From: VAZQ01 sp963771845
GTDB taxonomy: Bacteria > Pseudomonadota > Alphaproteobacteria > Rhizobiales > Xanthobacteraceae
Direction of reading: 5' to 3'
Assembly (NCBI GenBank): GCA_963771845.1
Contig: CAVYVC010000020.1
Coordinates: forward strand, 124,001 to 188,000
Length of the DNA stretch: 64,000 nucleotides
This document shows positions 45,076 through 53,926 of this stretch, piece by piece. Under the pieces are notes generated by a model that made no database searches, was not told the DNA's origin, and saw only the letters and a program-made list of their open reading frames with translations. A program made the position numbers and the translations under genes. Every line of letters begins with the position of its first letter. Position 1 is the stretch's first letter.

Positions 45076-45209
45076 GTCATTGCCGGGCTTGACCCGGCAA
45101 TCCATCTTCTTCGCAAGATGGACCACCCGAACTCAGTATACCCGAGTTCGGGCACTTTGAGTGCGCAAGTCGAATAAATTCATCTTGCCTGGTCAAGCCC
45201 GCGGGTGAC
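45076..45209. repeat. Dispersed palindromic repeat between pyrE and pyrD
   Basis: GTCATTGCCGGGCTTGACCC at 45076 and its degenerate inverted partner GGTCAAGCCCGCGGGTGAC ending at 45209, with a second hairpin between (CCCGAACTC ... GAGTTCGGG at about 45127-45151). A trace of the same end (GAAGCCCGCGGGTGACG) is also present at 39251-39267, between the dioxygenase subunit genes. Confidence 0.7.
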
Positions 45210-45217
45210 GCGAGTGT

Positions 45218-46165
45218 CTACCCGATCGGGGCGGCGGCGGCGGCATAAGTCTCTTGCGGCGCCGCGTCAATCATGGCGCCGGTGAGATCCGCAACGCGAG
45301 CAAAACCGCGCTTCGCGCACCACTCTTCCAGGCCGTCGATGATGGCAATGAGACCAGAAGGATTACGAAAGATCAGATATCCGATCATGACGGCGCTCGC
45401 TCCCGCGAGCATGTATTCGACCACGTCTTCCACCTTCACGATGCCGCCGCAGCCGATGATGGGGATCTTCACGGCCTTGGCGCACTGATGGACCATCCGC
45501 ACAATGATCGGCTTGATACCAGGCCCGGAGAGCCCGCCGAATTTGTTGCCGATCACCGGCCGGAAGGTTTTGGTATCGATCTTGAGCCCGAGGATCGTGT
45601 TCGACACCACCAGAGCGTCCGCGCCTGCCGCCTCTGCCGCCTTGGCAATGGCCACGACATCACCGGCATTCGGCGAGAGTTTGCACCAGATCGGCTTGTC
45701 CGTGGTGGTGCGGATGAGGCGCATGACATTGAACGTATGCTCCTCATGCAGCGCAAAATTGCCGCCCTTCGGATCGCGCGTGGGACAGGAAATATTCACT
45801 TCGAGGATGTCGATGGGGGAGTTGCTCACATCGCGCGCCATGGCCTCGAAATCCTCAATCGTCGTGGCCGAGATCGAGCCCACGAGCGGAGGAGTAAAGC
45901 GCTTGTAGTCCGGCACCTGATGATGGAGAAAATATTCAATTCCCTTGGTCGGGAGCCCAATGGAATTGATCATTCCGCCTTCCACTTCGGCGACCCGCGG
46001 CGGCGGATTGCCCGCCCGGAATTCCCGCGACACCGTCTTGGCCACAAGCGCGCCGAGGCGATTAAGATCCATCACCTGGGCGAGATCGGTCGAGAATGCC
46101 CCGGAGGCCGGCATGATCGGGTTTTTGAGCGTCACGTTCCCGATCCGCACCCGCATGTCTACCAT
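45218..46165 (-). CDS. pyrD: Dihydroorotate dehydrogenase class 1B, catalytic subunit
   Basis: 315 residues from the ATG at 46165 with an AGGAGGC site; it overlaps the pyrK stop. FMN barrel blocks: IGNVTLKNPIMPASGAFS, SIGLPTKGIEYFLHHQ, DILEVNISCPTRDPKGGNFA with the Asn/Ser/Cys active-site group, VKIPIIGCGGIVKVEDVVEY. A cysteine in the catalytic loop (ISCP) is the class 1 mark; class 2 enzymes use Ser. Class 1B enzymes work with PyrK and use NAD. Alphaproteobacteria generally use a membrane class 2 enzyme. Confidence 0.88.
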   Translation of the reverse strand: MVDMRVRIGNVTLKNPIMPASGAFSTDLAQVMDLNRLGALVAKTVSREFRAGNPPPRVAEVEGGMINSIGLPTKGIEYFLHHQVPDYKRFTPPLVGSISATTIEDFEAMARDVSNSPIDILEVNISCPTRDPKGGNFALHEEHTFNVMRLIRTTTDKPIWCKLSPNAGDVVAIAKAAEAAGADALVVSNTILGLKIDTKTFRPVIGNKFGGLSGPGIKPIIVRMVHQCAKAVKIPIIGCGGIVKVEDVVEYMLAGASAVMIGYLIFRNPSGLIAIIDGLEEWCAKRGFARVADLTGAMIDAAPQETYAAAAAPIG

Positions 46166-47019
46166 CCGACCGCCTCCTGTAGATCGAATACCGGCCCCTC
46201 GATGCAGACGCGACGCAGTTCTTTCTTGCCGTTGACCTCGAAGGTCCGCACGCAAACGTAGCAGGGTCCCAATCCGCAAGCCATGACCTGCTCCATGGCG
46301 ATCTGACCAGGAATGCCGTGCTCCCTGCCGAGGCGCTTCATCAGCTGGAAAAGCCGGTTTGAGCCGCACGTGAAGAACGCATCCGCACGGCGTTGCGCAA
46401 TCAGGCTCCCGAGAATGGCCTCGACGTTCTCGACGGCGCTCGTGCCGTCGGTGTCCAGCACTCTGATCACGTGACCCACATTGGCGAACAGATCCTGCGC
46501 CATGACGAATTCCGGGCTGCGGGCACTCAGAATGGCGGTGACGCCCACTCCCCGTTCGGCTGCGAGCTGGGAGATCGGCGCCATGGTAGCAAGTCCCACG
46601 CCACGGCCAAGAACAACGATATGCTTCCAGGCCGGATGCATGGAAAATCCGACGCCCAGAGGCCCCACCATGTTGAGGGCCTGGCCGGCTTCAAGCGTTG
46701 CCAGCCCATAGGTTCCACGGCCCACACATTTATAGAGGAACTCGATGCGGCCGTGCTCGCGGTCGATGCGGTAGACACTTTGCGGCCGGCGCAACCATAG
46801 CTCGCCCTCATCCGGCGAAGGGCAAAGCAGGTTGAAGAACTGTCCCGGCTTGACTTCGAGGGCCTTGGGCGAGGCCTCAACGACAAGGTGCTTGTATTCC
46901 GAATTGACCCAGGTATGGGAAACGACAGGACAAAGCGATTCTTCTGCGGGGATCCCGTCCGCCGCCGTCGGGCTTTTGCCCACCACGTGGGGCGCTGATG
47001 CGAACGGCTGATGTGCCAT
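46159..47019 (-). CDS. pyrK: PyrK-like electron-transfer subunit (FAD, 2Fe-2S)
   Basis: 286 residues of a ferredoxin-reductase fold: FAD part LEVKPGQFFNLLCPSPDEGE, LWLRRPQSVYRID, NAD part HIVVLGRGVGLATMAPISQL, and the C-terminal iron-sulfur cysteines in CGLGPCYVCV with the last one in LRRVC. PyrK shuttles electrons from the FMN of PyrD to NAD. The stop overlaps the pyrD start region. It could in principle also serve another oxygenase in the run. Confidence 0.87.
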   Translation of the reverse strand: MAHQPFASAPHVVGKSPTAADGIPAEESLCPVVSHTWVNSEYKHLVVEASPKALEVKPGQFFNLLCPSPDEGELWLRRPQSVYRIDREHGRIEFLYKCVGRGTYGLATLEAGQALNMVGPLGVGFSMHPAWKHIVVLGRGVGLATMAPISQLAAERGVGVTAILSARSPEFVMAQDLFANVGHVIRVLDTDGTSAVENVEAILGSLIAQRRADAFFTCGSNRLFQLMKRLGREHGIPGQIAMEQVMACGLGPCYVCVRTFEVNGKKELRRVCIEGPVFDLQEAVGW

Positions 47020-47097
47020 TTTCTTATCCCGCCCCCGATGTAGGCCGCCCGTCCTGCAAAATCAATTTTGCCGGGTCTCGCCGTCCCCACAACGATC

Positions 47098-47592
47098 TCA
47101 GGCTCGAGTGCCCAGCTCCTGGAGCTTCTTGGCCGCCGCAAGCGTCGCCGTGACAATATTCTGATAGCCGGTGCAGCGGCAAAGATTACCTGAAATCGCG
47201 ATACGCACTTCCCGTTCCGTCGGATCGGGATTGTCGCGCAGGAATTCAATGAGAGTTGTGAGAATGCCCGGGGTACAAAACCCGCACTGGAGACCATGAT
47301 GCTCGTGAAAGGCCTGTTGCAGCGGATGCAACTCATCGGGCGAAGGCGCAATCCCTTCAACCGTGAGCAGTTCGTGCCCGTCCGCCTGCACCGCGAGCAT
47401 CAGGCATGAGCGCGTGGAGCGTCCGTCAAAGAGAATGGTGCAGGCGCCGCAGACCCCGTGCTCGCAGCCCAGATGCGTCCCCGTGAGCCCGAGCTGCCCG
47501 CGGATGAAGTCCGCGAGCGTGACACGCACCTCGACCTCGTCCTCGTAGCGTTTGCCATTGACGGTCAGGCTGATCTTGCGCTTCTCACCCAT
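47098..47592 (-). CDS. Molybdenum hydroxylase small subunit (two 2Fe-2S, CoxS-like)
   Basis: 164 residues. First cluster: CEHGVCGACTILFDG and RSC; second cluster: CGFCTPG and CRCTGYQNIV. These are the two ferredoxin-like domains of xanthine dehydrogenase-type enzymes, which pass electrons from the Mo site to FAD. Follows the CoxM-like gene by eight bases. The only small subunit in the window, although two large subunits are visible. Confidence 0.93.
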   Translation of the reverse strand: MGEKRKISLTVNGKRYEDEVEVRVTLADFIRGQLGLTGTHLGCEHGVCGACTILFDGRSTRSCLMLAVQADGHELLTVEGIAPSPDELHPLQQAFHEHHGLQCGFCTPGILTTLIEFLRDNPDPTEREVRIAISGNLCRCTGYQNIVTATLAAAKKLQELGTRA

Positions 47593-47600
47593 CTTTTCTC

Positions 47601-48479
47601 CTAATGCTGACCGCTCGCTTCAGCGAGCCGCGCGTGCGCCTTTTCCAAAGCGCGGCGCGAGAGCACCGCGGCGAGATGCTGGCGGTAGTTCGCCGGCGCG
47701 TGCACATCATCAATGGCTTCGATCTTGCGGCAGCTCTCGCAAGCATCGCGGAATAGCTCCTTGGTTGGAATTTGCCCGACGATTGCCTGTTCGAGCTCGC
47801 GCGCGCGCACCGGCACCGTACCCATGCCGCCGATGGTTACGGACGCGCGCGCGATCTTGCCTCCAGCGTCGGTCGCGATAAGCGCCGCAGCCGACGTGAT
47901 GGCAAAATCGCCGTGCCGGCGCGAGAACTCGATGAAGGCATAGCTGTATTGGCCCTTCCACTGCGGGAATCGAACCGCAGTGACGAGCTCATTGGCCTCG
48001 ATCGCGGGCGTCATATAGGCAACCGGAAATTCGGCGAACGCGATCTCGCGCTGGCCATTCGCTCCCACGACAGTCACCGTCGCGTCATACCCCGCCGCCA
48101 GCGAAACGAGCTCGGCCGCGGGATCGAGATGACAGAGCGAGCCGCCGATGGTACCGCGGTTGCGGGTCTGGCGGTGCCCCACTTGCAGCAGCGCTTCATG
48201 CATGATCGGCCAGCGCGCGCGTACGACATCGGAATATTCGAGATCTCGCTGGCGCGTCATGGCGCCAATTTCAAGCGCGCCGTCATTCTCGCGGATATAG
48301 GACAGGCCCTCCACACGGTTGAGATCGATGATGTGATCGGGCAGCACAAACCGCATGTTGAGCATGGGCATCAGCGACTGCCCACCCGCAAGCAGTTTGG
48401 CGTTTTCGAGCCGGCCGAGGAGCTCGACCGCCTCGGTGACGCTGCGGGGATCGTGATAGCTGAAGGGCGGCGGTTTCAT
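47601..48479 (-). CDS. Molybdenum hydroxylase FAD subunit (CoxM-like), minus-strand copy
   Basis: 292 residues. FAD-binding blocks KLLAGGQSLMPMLNMRFVLP, IGAMTRQRDLEYSDVV and RNRGTIGGSLCHLDPAAELV, then HGDFAITSAAALIATD in the C-terminal domain. First gene of the long minus-strand run, facing a second CoxM-like gene of the opposite strand 65 bases away. Confidence 0.92.
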   Translation of the reverse strand: MKPPPFSYHDPRSVTEAVELLGRLENAKLLAGGQSLMPMLNMRFVLPDHIIDLNRVEGLSYIRENDGALEIGAMTRQRDLEYSDVVRARWPIMHEALLQVGHRQTRNRGTIGGSLCHLDPAAELVSLAAGYDATVTVVGANGQREIAFAEFPVAYMTPAIEANELVTAVRFPQWKGQYSYAFIEFSRRHGDFAITSAAALIATDAGGKIARASVTIGGMGTVPVRARELEQAIVGQIPTKELFRDACESCRKIEAIDDVHAPANYRQHLAAVLSRRALEKAHARLAEASGQH

Positions 48480-48544
48480 GTTCCTTTACATACACCAATC
48501 GCTATGCATCAATCAAAACACGCAAATTGCAAGTCCGAACAGCA

Positions 48545-49402
48545 ATGAAGCCCGCGCCGTTCCGCTATCACGCGCCAAAGACCGTCGAGGAGGCGGTGGA
48601 GATGCTCGCGGAGCTCGCGCCCGACGACGGCCGCGTGCTTGCGGGCGGCCAAAGCCTCGTGCCCATCATGGCGTTTCGCCTCGCGCGTCCCGCCCATCTC
48701 GTCGATATCAACGGCGTTGAGGCGCTCAAGCGACTTGCGGTTGAAGGCGGCAAGTTGTGCATCGGCGCCTGCGTGCGTCATGCTGCCTTCCACACTCCCG
48801 TTGTCGAAGGTCCGCTGGGCCGGCTGCTCGCAACCGTCGTGCGCAATATCGCGCACCAGCCCATCCGTACCCGCGGCACATTCTGCGGCAGCGTAGCCCA
48901 TGCCGACCCCGCCTCCGAATGGTGCCTGGTCGTAGCGGCCCTCGATGGGGAAATGGTCGCGCAAAGCACAGGAGGCACGCGCACCATCCCCGCGCGTGAT
49001 TACTTCCGCGGCGTCATGACAACCGCGCTGAATGACGACGAGCTCCTGACCGAAGTGCGCCTGCCGATTCTCCCGGCCGATACCCGTTTCGGCTTCTACG
49101 AGTTCAGCCGCCGGGCCGGCGATTTTGCTCTCGCCATGGCGCTTGCGACCTTTCGGCTGCGCGACGGCCTCATCATTGAGCCGCGCGTGGCGGTCGGCAG
49201 CGTGGAAGCACGTCCGCGCCGCCTTGCACAGGCCGAAGACGCCCTCGTGGGACGCGCGCCCGAGCGCGCGGCCTTCGAAGCGGCCGCAGCCGCGGCCGAG
49301 GCCGCCGTTGATCCCCTCGATGACATCATCACCGGGGCGGACTATCGCCGCGATCTCGCGCGCACCATCACGCGGCGCGCGCTGGAGCGCGCAGCAGCGT
49401 GA
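48545..49402 (+). CDS. Molybdenum hydroxylase FAD subunit (CoxM-like), plus-strand copy
   Basis: 285 residues from the ATG at 48545. Blocks RVLAGGQSLVPIMAFRLARP, ACVRHAAFHTPVVEGPLGRL and RTRGTFCGSVAHADPASEWC. It is clearly a different paralogue from the minus-strand copy, not a recent duplicate. Its stop overlaps the GTG start of the large subunit (GTGA). No small-subunit gene follows on this strand, so it must share the CoxS of the opposite run or another locus. Confidence 0.92.
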   Translation: MKPAPFRYHAPKTVEEAVEMLAELAPDDGRVLAGGQSLVPIMAFRLARPAHLVDINGVEALKRLAVEGGKLCIGACVRHAAFHTPVVEGPLGRLLATVVRNIAHQPIRTRGTFCGSVAHADPASEWCLVVAALDGEMVAQSTGGTRTIPARDYFRGVMTTALNDDELLTEVRLPILPADTRFGFYEFSRRAGDFALAMALATFRLRDGLIIEPRVAVGSVEARPRRLAQAEDALVGRAPERAAFEAAAAAAEAAVDPLDDIITGADYRRDLARTITRRALERAAA

Positions 49403-51708
49403 ACGACAACAAATGGATCGGACAATCGGTAGCGCGGCTGGAGGATCCGCCGCTCATCACGGGGCGCGGGCGCTTCGCCGCTGATATTTCCTTTCCGCAT
49501 CAGCTGCACATGCGCGTCGTGCGCTCAAACCATGCCCACGGCCGCATCATGTCACTCGATACCAAGGCCGCACGCGCGCTGCCCGGCGTGCTTGCGGTGT
49601 GGACTTGCGCCGATATCACCGACGTGCCGCCGATCGATTTTCGCGAAGGAAAGATTCCCGCGCTCGAGCCCTACCGGCAACCGGTGCTCGCGATCGATCG
49701 CGTGCGCTATGTGGGCGAGCCGGTCGCGGCCGTGTTCGCGTCCGATCCGTATGCGGCCGAGGACGCAGCCGACCTTGTTGCGGTCGAAGTCGAAGAGTTG
49801 CCGGTCCTGCTTGCTGCCGAAGCCGAGCCCGGTGAATTCGTTGCAGGCCGCAACACAGAAGTGGCGGTGTTCCGGCAGGGCTATGGCGACGTGGACGCGG
49901 CGCTCGCATCTGCCCCGCTGGTGGTGGAGCTTGAGCTTTCGATCGGCCGTCACTCCGGCGTTCCGCTCGAAACGCGCGGGGGCATCGGCCGCTACGACGC
50001 CGCCCGTGGCGTTCTCGAGCTGCACGGTGCGGCCAAAGTCCCTCACCGTAATCGCGACCTGCTCGCGCGCATGCTCGATCTTCCCCCCTCCTCCATTCAC
50101 GTCCACGAATCCCACGTGGGCGGCGGCTTCGGCATCCGGGGCGAGCTCTATCCGGAAGACGTGCTCATTTGTGTCGCGGCCATGCGGCTCGGCCGGCCGG
50201 TGAAATGGATCGAGGACCGCCGCGAGCATCTCGTTGCCGCCAACCATTCGCGCCAGCAGCTTCATCGCATCCGCGCTGGCGTCGATCGCGAGGGGCGCAT
50301 CCTCGCCATCGACGACGTCTACTTTCACGACCAGGGTGCCTATGTACGCACCCATGCCGCGCGCGTCGTCCATATGACGGGGGGTATTCTGCCCGGCCCC
50401 TATCGCGTGCCGGCCTATCGCGCGGCCGGCCATTTCCGGCTCACCAACAAAACGCCTGCCGCGACCTATCGCGCACCGGGACGCTACGAGACGACCTTCG
50501 TTCGCGAGCGGCTCGTCGATGCGGTCGCGGCAAAGCTCGGCATGGATCCAAACGGTGTGCGGCGCGTGAATGCGATCTCCGCCGGCGAGATGCCCTATCA
50601 CCGGCCGCTCGAAGCTCTGGGAGAAGAAATCGAGCACGATTCCGGCGACTACGTCGGTTTGCTCGACAAGACGCTTGCCGCGCTCGATTGGGAGACGCTC
50701 AAAACGCAGATTGCGCGCCGCCGCAAGGCGGGGGAAGCGGTCGGTGCGGGCTTTGCGATGTTCGTCGAGAAGAGCGGGCTTGGCCCCGCCGATGGCGTGC
50801 GCATCGAAGTCGATACCTCCGGGATGGTCGAACTCATCACCGGTGGTGCCTCCATCGGTCAGGGCTTCGAGACCGTCATGGCCCAGGTTTGCGCCGAGAT
50901 GCTCGGCGTGGATTACCGGCGCGTGCGCGTCACTCATGGCCAGACCGATCGCATTGCGTTCGGCATCGGCGCGCATGCCTCGCGCGCGACTGTCATGACG
51001 GCGTCGGCCACGCATAACGCGGCGATCAAGCTGCGGGCGAAGGCGCTCGACATGGCGGCCGAGCTGATGCAGTCGCAGCCCGAAGCGCTCGACATCCGGG
51101 ACGGCAACGTCGTGCGCAAGGATGCGCCGGGCGGCCCGTCCATGACGCTTGGCGAAATCGCCGCGCATTTGGCACCCACGTCGAAAACCTTGGGCGAGCG
51201 CGAGCCGGGACTCTGCGTTGAAGGGTGGTTCAGAACCCGTCACCAGGTCTATCCCTACGGGGTTCATTTCGCGCTGGTGAAGATCGATCGGGAGACCGGC
51301 GGCGTGACTGTCGAACGCTATGTCATCGCCTACGACATCGGCCGTGCCATCAATCCCGCGCTGGTCGAGGGACAGATCGTCGGCGGTTTTGTGCAAGGCC
51401 TAGGGGGCGCGCTGATGGAGGAGTTCACCTTCAATGAGCGCGGCGATCCGCTTGCGACGAGCTTTGCGGACTATCTCATACCCACCGTGCGCGAGAGACC
51501 TGCGGTTGATGTGATCCTGCGCCAGGATTACACCAGCCCGCTCAATCCACTCGGCATCAAGGGTGCGGGCGAAAGTGGCATCACCGGAGTGGGTGCGGCG
51601 ATTGCGTCTGCCATTGATGATGCGATCGGCGTGCCCGGTGCGGTCACGTCACTGCCCATCACGCCCACGCGCCTGAAGCAGATTCTCAATGGTCAGACAA
51701 TGCGCTAA
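49399..51708 (+). CDS. Molybdenum hydroxylase large subunit (CoxL-like)
   Basis: 769 residues from GTG. Large-subunit blocks: SVARLEDPPLITGRGRFAAD, RYVGEPVAAVFASDPYAAED, HVGGGFGIRGELYPEDVLIC, TPAATYRAPGRYETTFVRER, and the catalytic Glu in KGAGESGITGVG. The CO dehydrogenase active-site loop (AYRCSFR) is absent, so this is a general hydroxylase for an aromatic or heterocyclic substrate. It binds molybdopterin cytosine dinucleotide. The stop lies within a short tandem repeat. Confidence 0.93.
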   Translation: MNDNKWIGQSVARLEDPPLITGRGRFAADISFPHQLHMRVVRSNHAHGRIMSLDTKAARALPGVLAVWTCADITDVPPIDFREGKIPALEPYRQPVLAIDRVRYVGEPVAAVFASDPYAAEDAADLVAVEVEELPVLLAAEAEPGEFVAGRNTEVAVFRQGYGDVDAALASAPLVVELELSIGRHSGVPLETRGGIGRYDAARGVLELHGAAKVPHRNRDLLARMLDLPPSSIHVHESHVGGGFGIRGELYPEDVLICVAAMRLGRPVKWIEDRREHLVAANHSRQQLHRIRAGVDREGRILAIDDVYFHDQGAYVRTHAARVVHMTGGILPGPYRVPAYRAAGHFRLTNKTPAATYRAPGRYETTFVRERLVDAVAAKLGMDPNGVRRVNAISAGEMPYHRPLEALGEEIEHDSGDYVGLLDKTLAALDWETLKTQIARRRKAGEAVGAGFAMFVEKSGLGPADGVRIEVDTSGMVELITGGASIGQGFETVMAQVCAEMLGVDYRRVRVTHGQTDRIAFGIGAHASRATVMTASATHNAAIKLRAKALDMAAELMQSQPEALDIRDGNVVRKDAPGGPSMTLGEIAAHLAPTSKTLGEREPGLCVEGWFRTRHQVYPYGVHFALVKIDRETGGVTVERYVIAYDIGRAINPALVEGQIVGGFVQGLGGALMEEFTFNERGDPLATSFADYLIPTVRERPAVDVILRQDYTSPLNPLGIKGAGESGITGVGAAIASAIDDAIGVPGAVTSLPITPTRLKQILNGQTMR

Positions 51709-51752
51709 TGCCCCAAGAGGGGATTAATGCGCTAATGCCCCAAGCGGGGATT
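51699..51752. repeat. Two tandem 27-base units over the coxL stop codon
   Basis: Units at 51699-51725 and 51726-51752 differ by one base. Each contains a small palindrome (CCCCAAGAGGGG or CCCCAAGCGGGG). The first carries the TAA stop of the large subunit; the second ends just before the UbiD-like start region. Confidence 0.85.
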
Positions 51753-51767
51753 GCGGAGAAATGATGC

Positions 51768-53276
51768 ATGCAGAGCATGGTTGATACGAAAATCCGAAAG
51801 CGGGCGAGCCTCAAGAAGCCGCAGGCAACGCGTGACGCGGCCGCCGAAACTTCCCGTCAGGATCTGCGCAGCTGGCTCGCGACACTGCGCGCGGCGGGCG
51901 AGGTGCAGGAAGTCAGGGGCGCCGAGCGCGAGAGCGAGATCGGTGGCATTGTCGATCTCTACATGCGCAAGATGGGCAACCCTGCCGTGCTGTTCGACGA
52001 CATCCCCGGCTATCCGCGCGGCCACCGAATTCTTGCAAACATTCTCACCTCCATCCGCCGCATCAATCTCACCCTCGGCTTGCCGATCGAGGGCTCCGCC
52101 GTCGAGCTCGTCTCCTACTGGCGCAACTACATGAAGGAGGCGCGCAGCATTGCGCCCGTGACGGTGAAGACCGGCCGCTTGCTGGAAAATGTGCGCACCG
52201 GAAAAGACATAAACATTGCGACCATCCCAACCCCGCGCTGGCACGAGCACGACGGCGGCTACTACATCGGCACCGGCTGCATGGTGATCATGCAGGATCC
52301 CGACACCGGCTGGATCAACTACGGCGCCTATCGCGTGCAGTCGCAGGGAGCGGATGTGGCAACCGTGATGTGCTCCAAAGGCAAGCACGGCGATCTCATC
52401 AAACGGCGCTACCACGAGCTGGGAAAGCCCTGTCCAATCGCAGTTGTCGCCGGCATGCACCCCGCGCTGTTCATGGTGGCGGGGCTTGAGATTCCCTACG
52501 GCAGGAACGAATACGATGTCGCAGGCGGGCTCATCGGCGAGCCGGTCGAAGTGATCAAAGGGCCGGCGACCGGCCTGCCCATTCCGGCCCAGGCAGAGAT
52601 CGCATTTGAAGGCTTCATTCATCCGGGCGACCTGCTCGATGAGGGCCCGCTCGGCGAATGGACCGGCTATTACGCCGGCGGGCTCAAGCAGGAGCCGGCG
52701 ATCCGCATTGCGACCTTCATGCACCGCAACGAGCCGATCCTGCTCGGTGCCATTCCAGGCGTGCCGCCGGACGATGACTCGTTTTATCGCGGCACCTATC
52801 GTTCCGGCGCGGTGTGGAACCAGCTTGAAGCCGCAGGCGTCCCGGAAGTGAAGGGCGTGTGGGCGCATGCCGCCGGGGGCAGCCGGCTATGGCTCACGGT
52901 CGCCATCAAGCAACTCTATGGCGGACATTCCAAGCAGGCAGGCCTCATCGCTTCGCAATGCCACGCGGGCGCCTATGCCAACCGGGTGGTCGTCGTGGTC
53001 GACGACGACATCGATCCCGCCGACATGGATCAGGTGGTCTGGGCGATCTGCACCCGCATGGAGCCGCGCGAGGGGATTGAGATCCTGCGCGGCTGCTGGA
53101 GCACGGTGCTCGATCCCATGGCATACGGCCCGAACGATCCGCGCAATGCACGCATCGTGATCGACGCGTGCAAGCCGTGGTCGCGGCGCGACACGTTTCC
53201 GATCGTGGCGCGATCGAGCAAGGAGCTTGACGCGCGCATACGCGCGAAATGGGCGCACGTGCTGCCGCGGAATTAG
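51768..53276 (+). CDS. UbiD-family decarboxylase
   Basis: 502 residues. UbiD blocks: DLRSWLATLRAAGEVQEVRG, PAVLFDDIPGYPRGHRI, GYYIGTGCMVIMQDPDTGWI and the prenyl-FMN region ending GPLGEWTGYYAGG, which contains the catalytic Glu-Arg-Glu group. These enzymes (de)carboxylate aromatic or unsaturated acids using prenylated FMN made by UbiX, which is not in the window. Second in a plus-strand catabolic operon, after the Mo-hydroxylase. Confidence 0.9.
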   Translation: MQSMVDTKIRKRASLKKPQATRDAAAETSRQDLRSWLATLRAAGEVQEVRGAERESEIGGIVDLYMRKMGNPAVLFDDIPGYPRGHRILANILTSIRRINLTLGLPIEGSAVELVSYWRNYMKEARSIAPVTVKTGRLLENVRTGKDINIATIPTPRWHEHDGGYYIGTGCMVIMQDPDTGWINYGAYRVQSQGADVATVMCSKGKHGDLIKRRYHELGKPCPIAVVAGMHPALFMVAGLEIPYGRNEYDVAGGLIGEPVEVIKGPATGLPIPAQAEIAFEGFIHPGDLLDEGPLGEWTGYYAGGLKQEPAIRIATFMHRNEPILLGAIPGVPPDDDSFYRGTYRSGAVWNQLEAAGVPEVKGVWAHAAGGSRLWLTVAIKQLYGGHSKQAGLIASQCHAGAYANRVVVVVDDDIDPADMDQVVWAICTRMEPREGIEILRGCWSTVLDPMAYGPNDPRNARIVIDACKPWSRRDTFPIVARSSKELDARIRAKWAHVLPRN

Positions 53277-53296
53277 CGAATGGTGAGTAGCGAATA

Positions 53297-53923
53297 GTGG
53301 ATCAGGCGAGAGACGACAGCCGTACGGCGAAGATGTATTCGGACTTCAAGAGTCCCTATGCCTACCTGGCATTCGATCCCGCCATGGCACTGCCCGAGCG
53401 CTTTGATGTCCAGATGCGCTGGATTCCGTTTCAACTCCGGCTCAAAGGCAAGGGTGAGCGCAGCGTCTATTCCGAATACAAGGTGAAATACTCCTATATG
53501 GATGCGCGGCGCTGGGCGAAGCCGCGGGGGCTGTGGATCCGCGGGCCGCTGAAGATCTACGACACCACGCCTGCCGCGATTGGCGGATTGTTTGCGCAGA
53601 AGCATGGCCGCCTGCTCGATTACGGGCGGCTCGCGTTCAAACAGTTCTTGCTGCGCGAATTCGAGGCCGATCAGGCCGACGCGGTAGCCGCGCTGTTGAA
53701 CAGTCTGGACCTTCCCGGCCAGGAATATCTCGACTATTTGGCGGGCGAAGGCCGGCTCGTCTACGAACGTTGTCAGGAGGAGGCAGCTGCCGATCACGTC
53801 TTCGGCGTGCCATTCTTCATCTTCGGCAGCGAGCCGTTCTGGGGCTACGACCGCATGCCTCTCTTGGAGCATCGGCTCACAGAAGCCGGGCTCGGGTTAC
53901 CGGCGAGAGCGCCTGCGGCCTAG
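53297..53923 (+). CDS. DsbA-fold isomerase (2-hydroxychromene-2-carboxylate isomerase type)
   Basis: 208 residues from GTG. The N-terminus (MYSDFKSPYAYLAFDPAM) has the Ser-Pro pair of glutathione-dependent kappa-class isomerases, and the C-terminal VFGVPFFIFGSEPFWGYDR closes the thioredoxin domain. Relatives isomerise ring-cleavage products with glutathione. Three bases from the next gene. Confidence 0.83.
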   Translation: MDQARDDSRTAKMYSDFKSPYAYLAFDPAMALPERFDVQMRWIPFQLRLKGKGERSVYSEYKVKYSYMDARRWAKPRGLWIRGPLKIYDTTPAAIGGLFAQKHGRLLDYGRLAFKQFLLREFEADQADAVAALLNSLDLPGQEYLDYLAGEGRLVYERCQEEAAADHVFGVPFFIFGSEPFWGYDRMPLLEHRLTEAGLGLPARAPAA

Positions 53924-53926
53924 CCC

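Noticed and set aside
42714..45092. A 792-codon plus-strand frame over the CoxG, TcuA-like and PyrE genes
   Set aside because: Long antisense frames are common in GC-rich DNA; the minus-strand genes carry clear motifs and ribosome sites.
49552..51396. A 614-codon minus-strand frame opposite the coxL-like gene
   Set aside because: Antisense shadow; composition lacks hydrophobic-core patterns and the plus-strand reading is unambiguous.
51699..51752. Possible CRISPR-like repeats
   Set aside because: Only two contiguous units without spacers; it is a simple tandem duplication.
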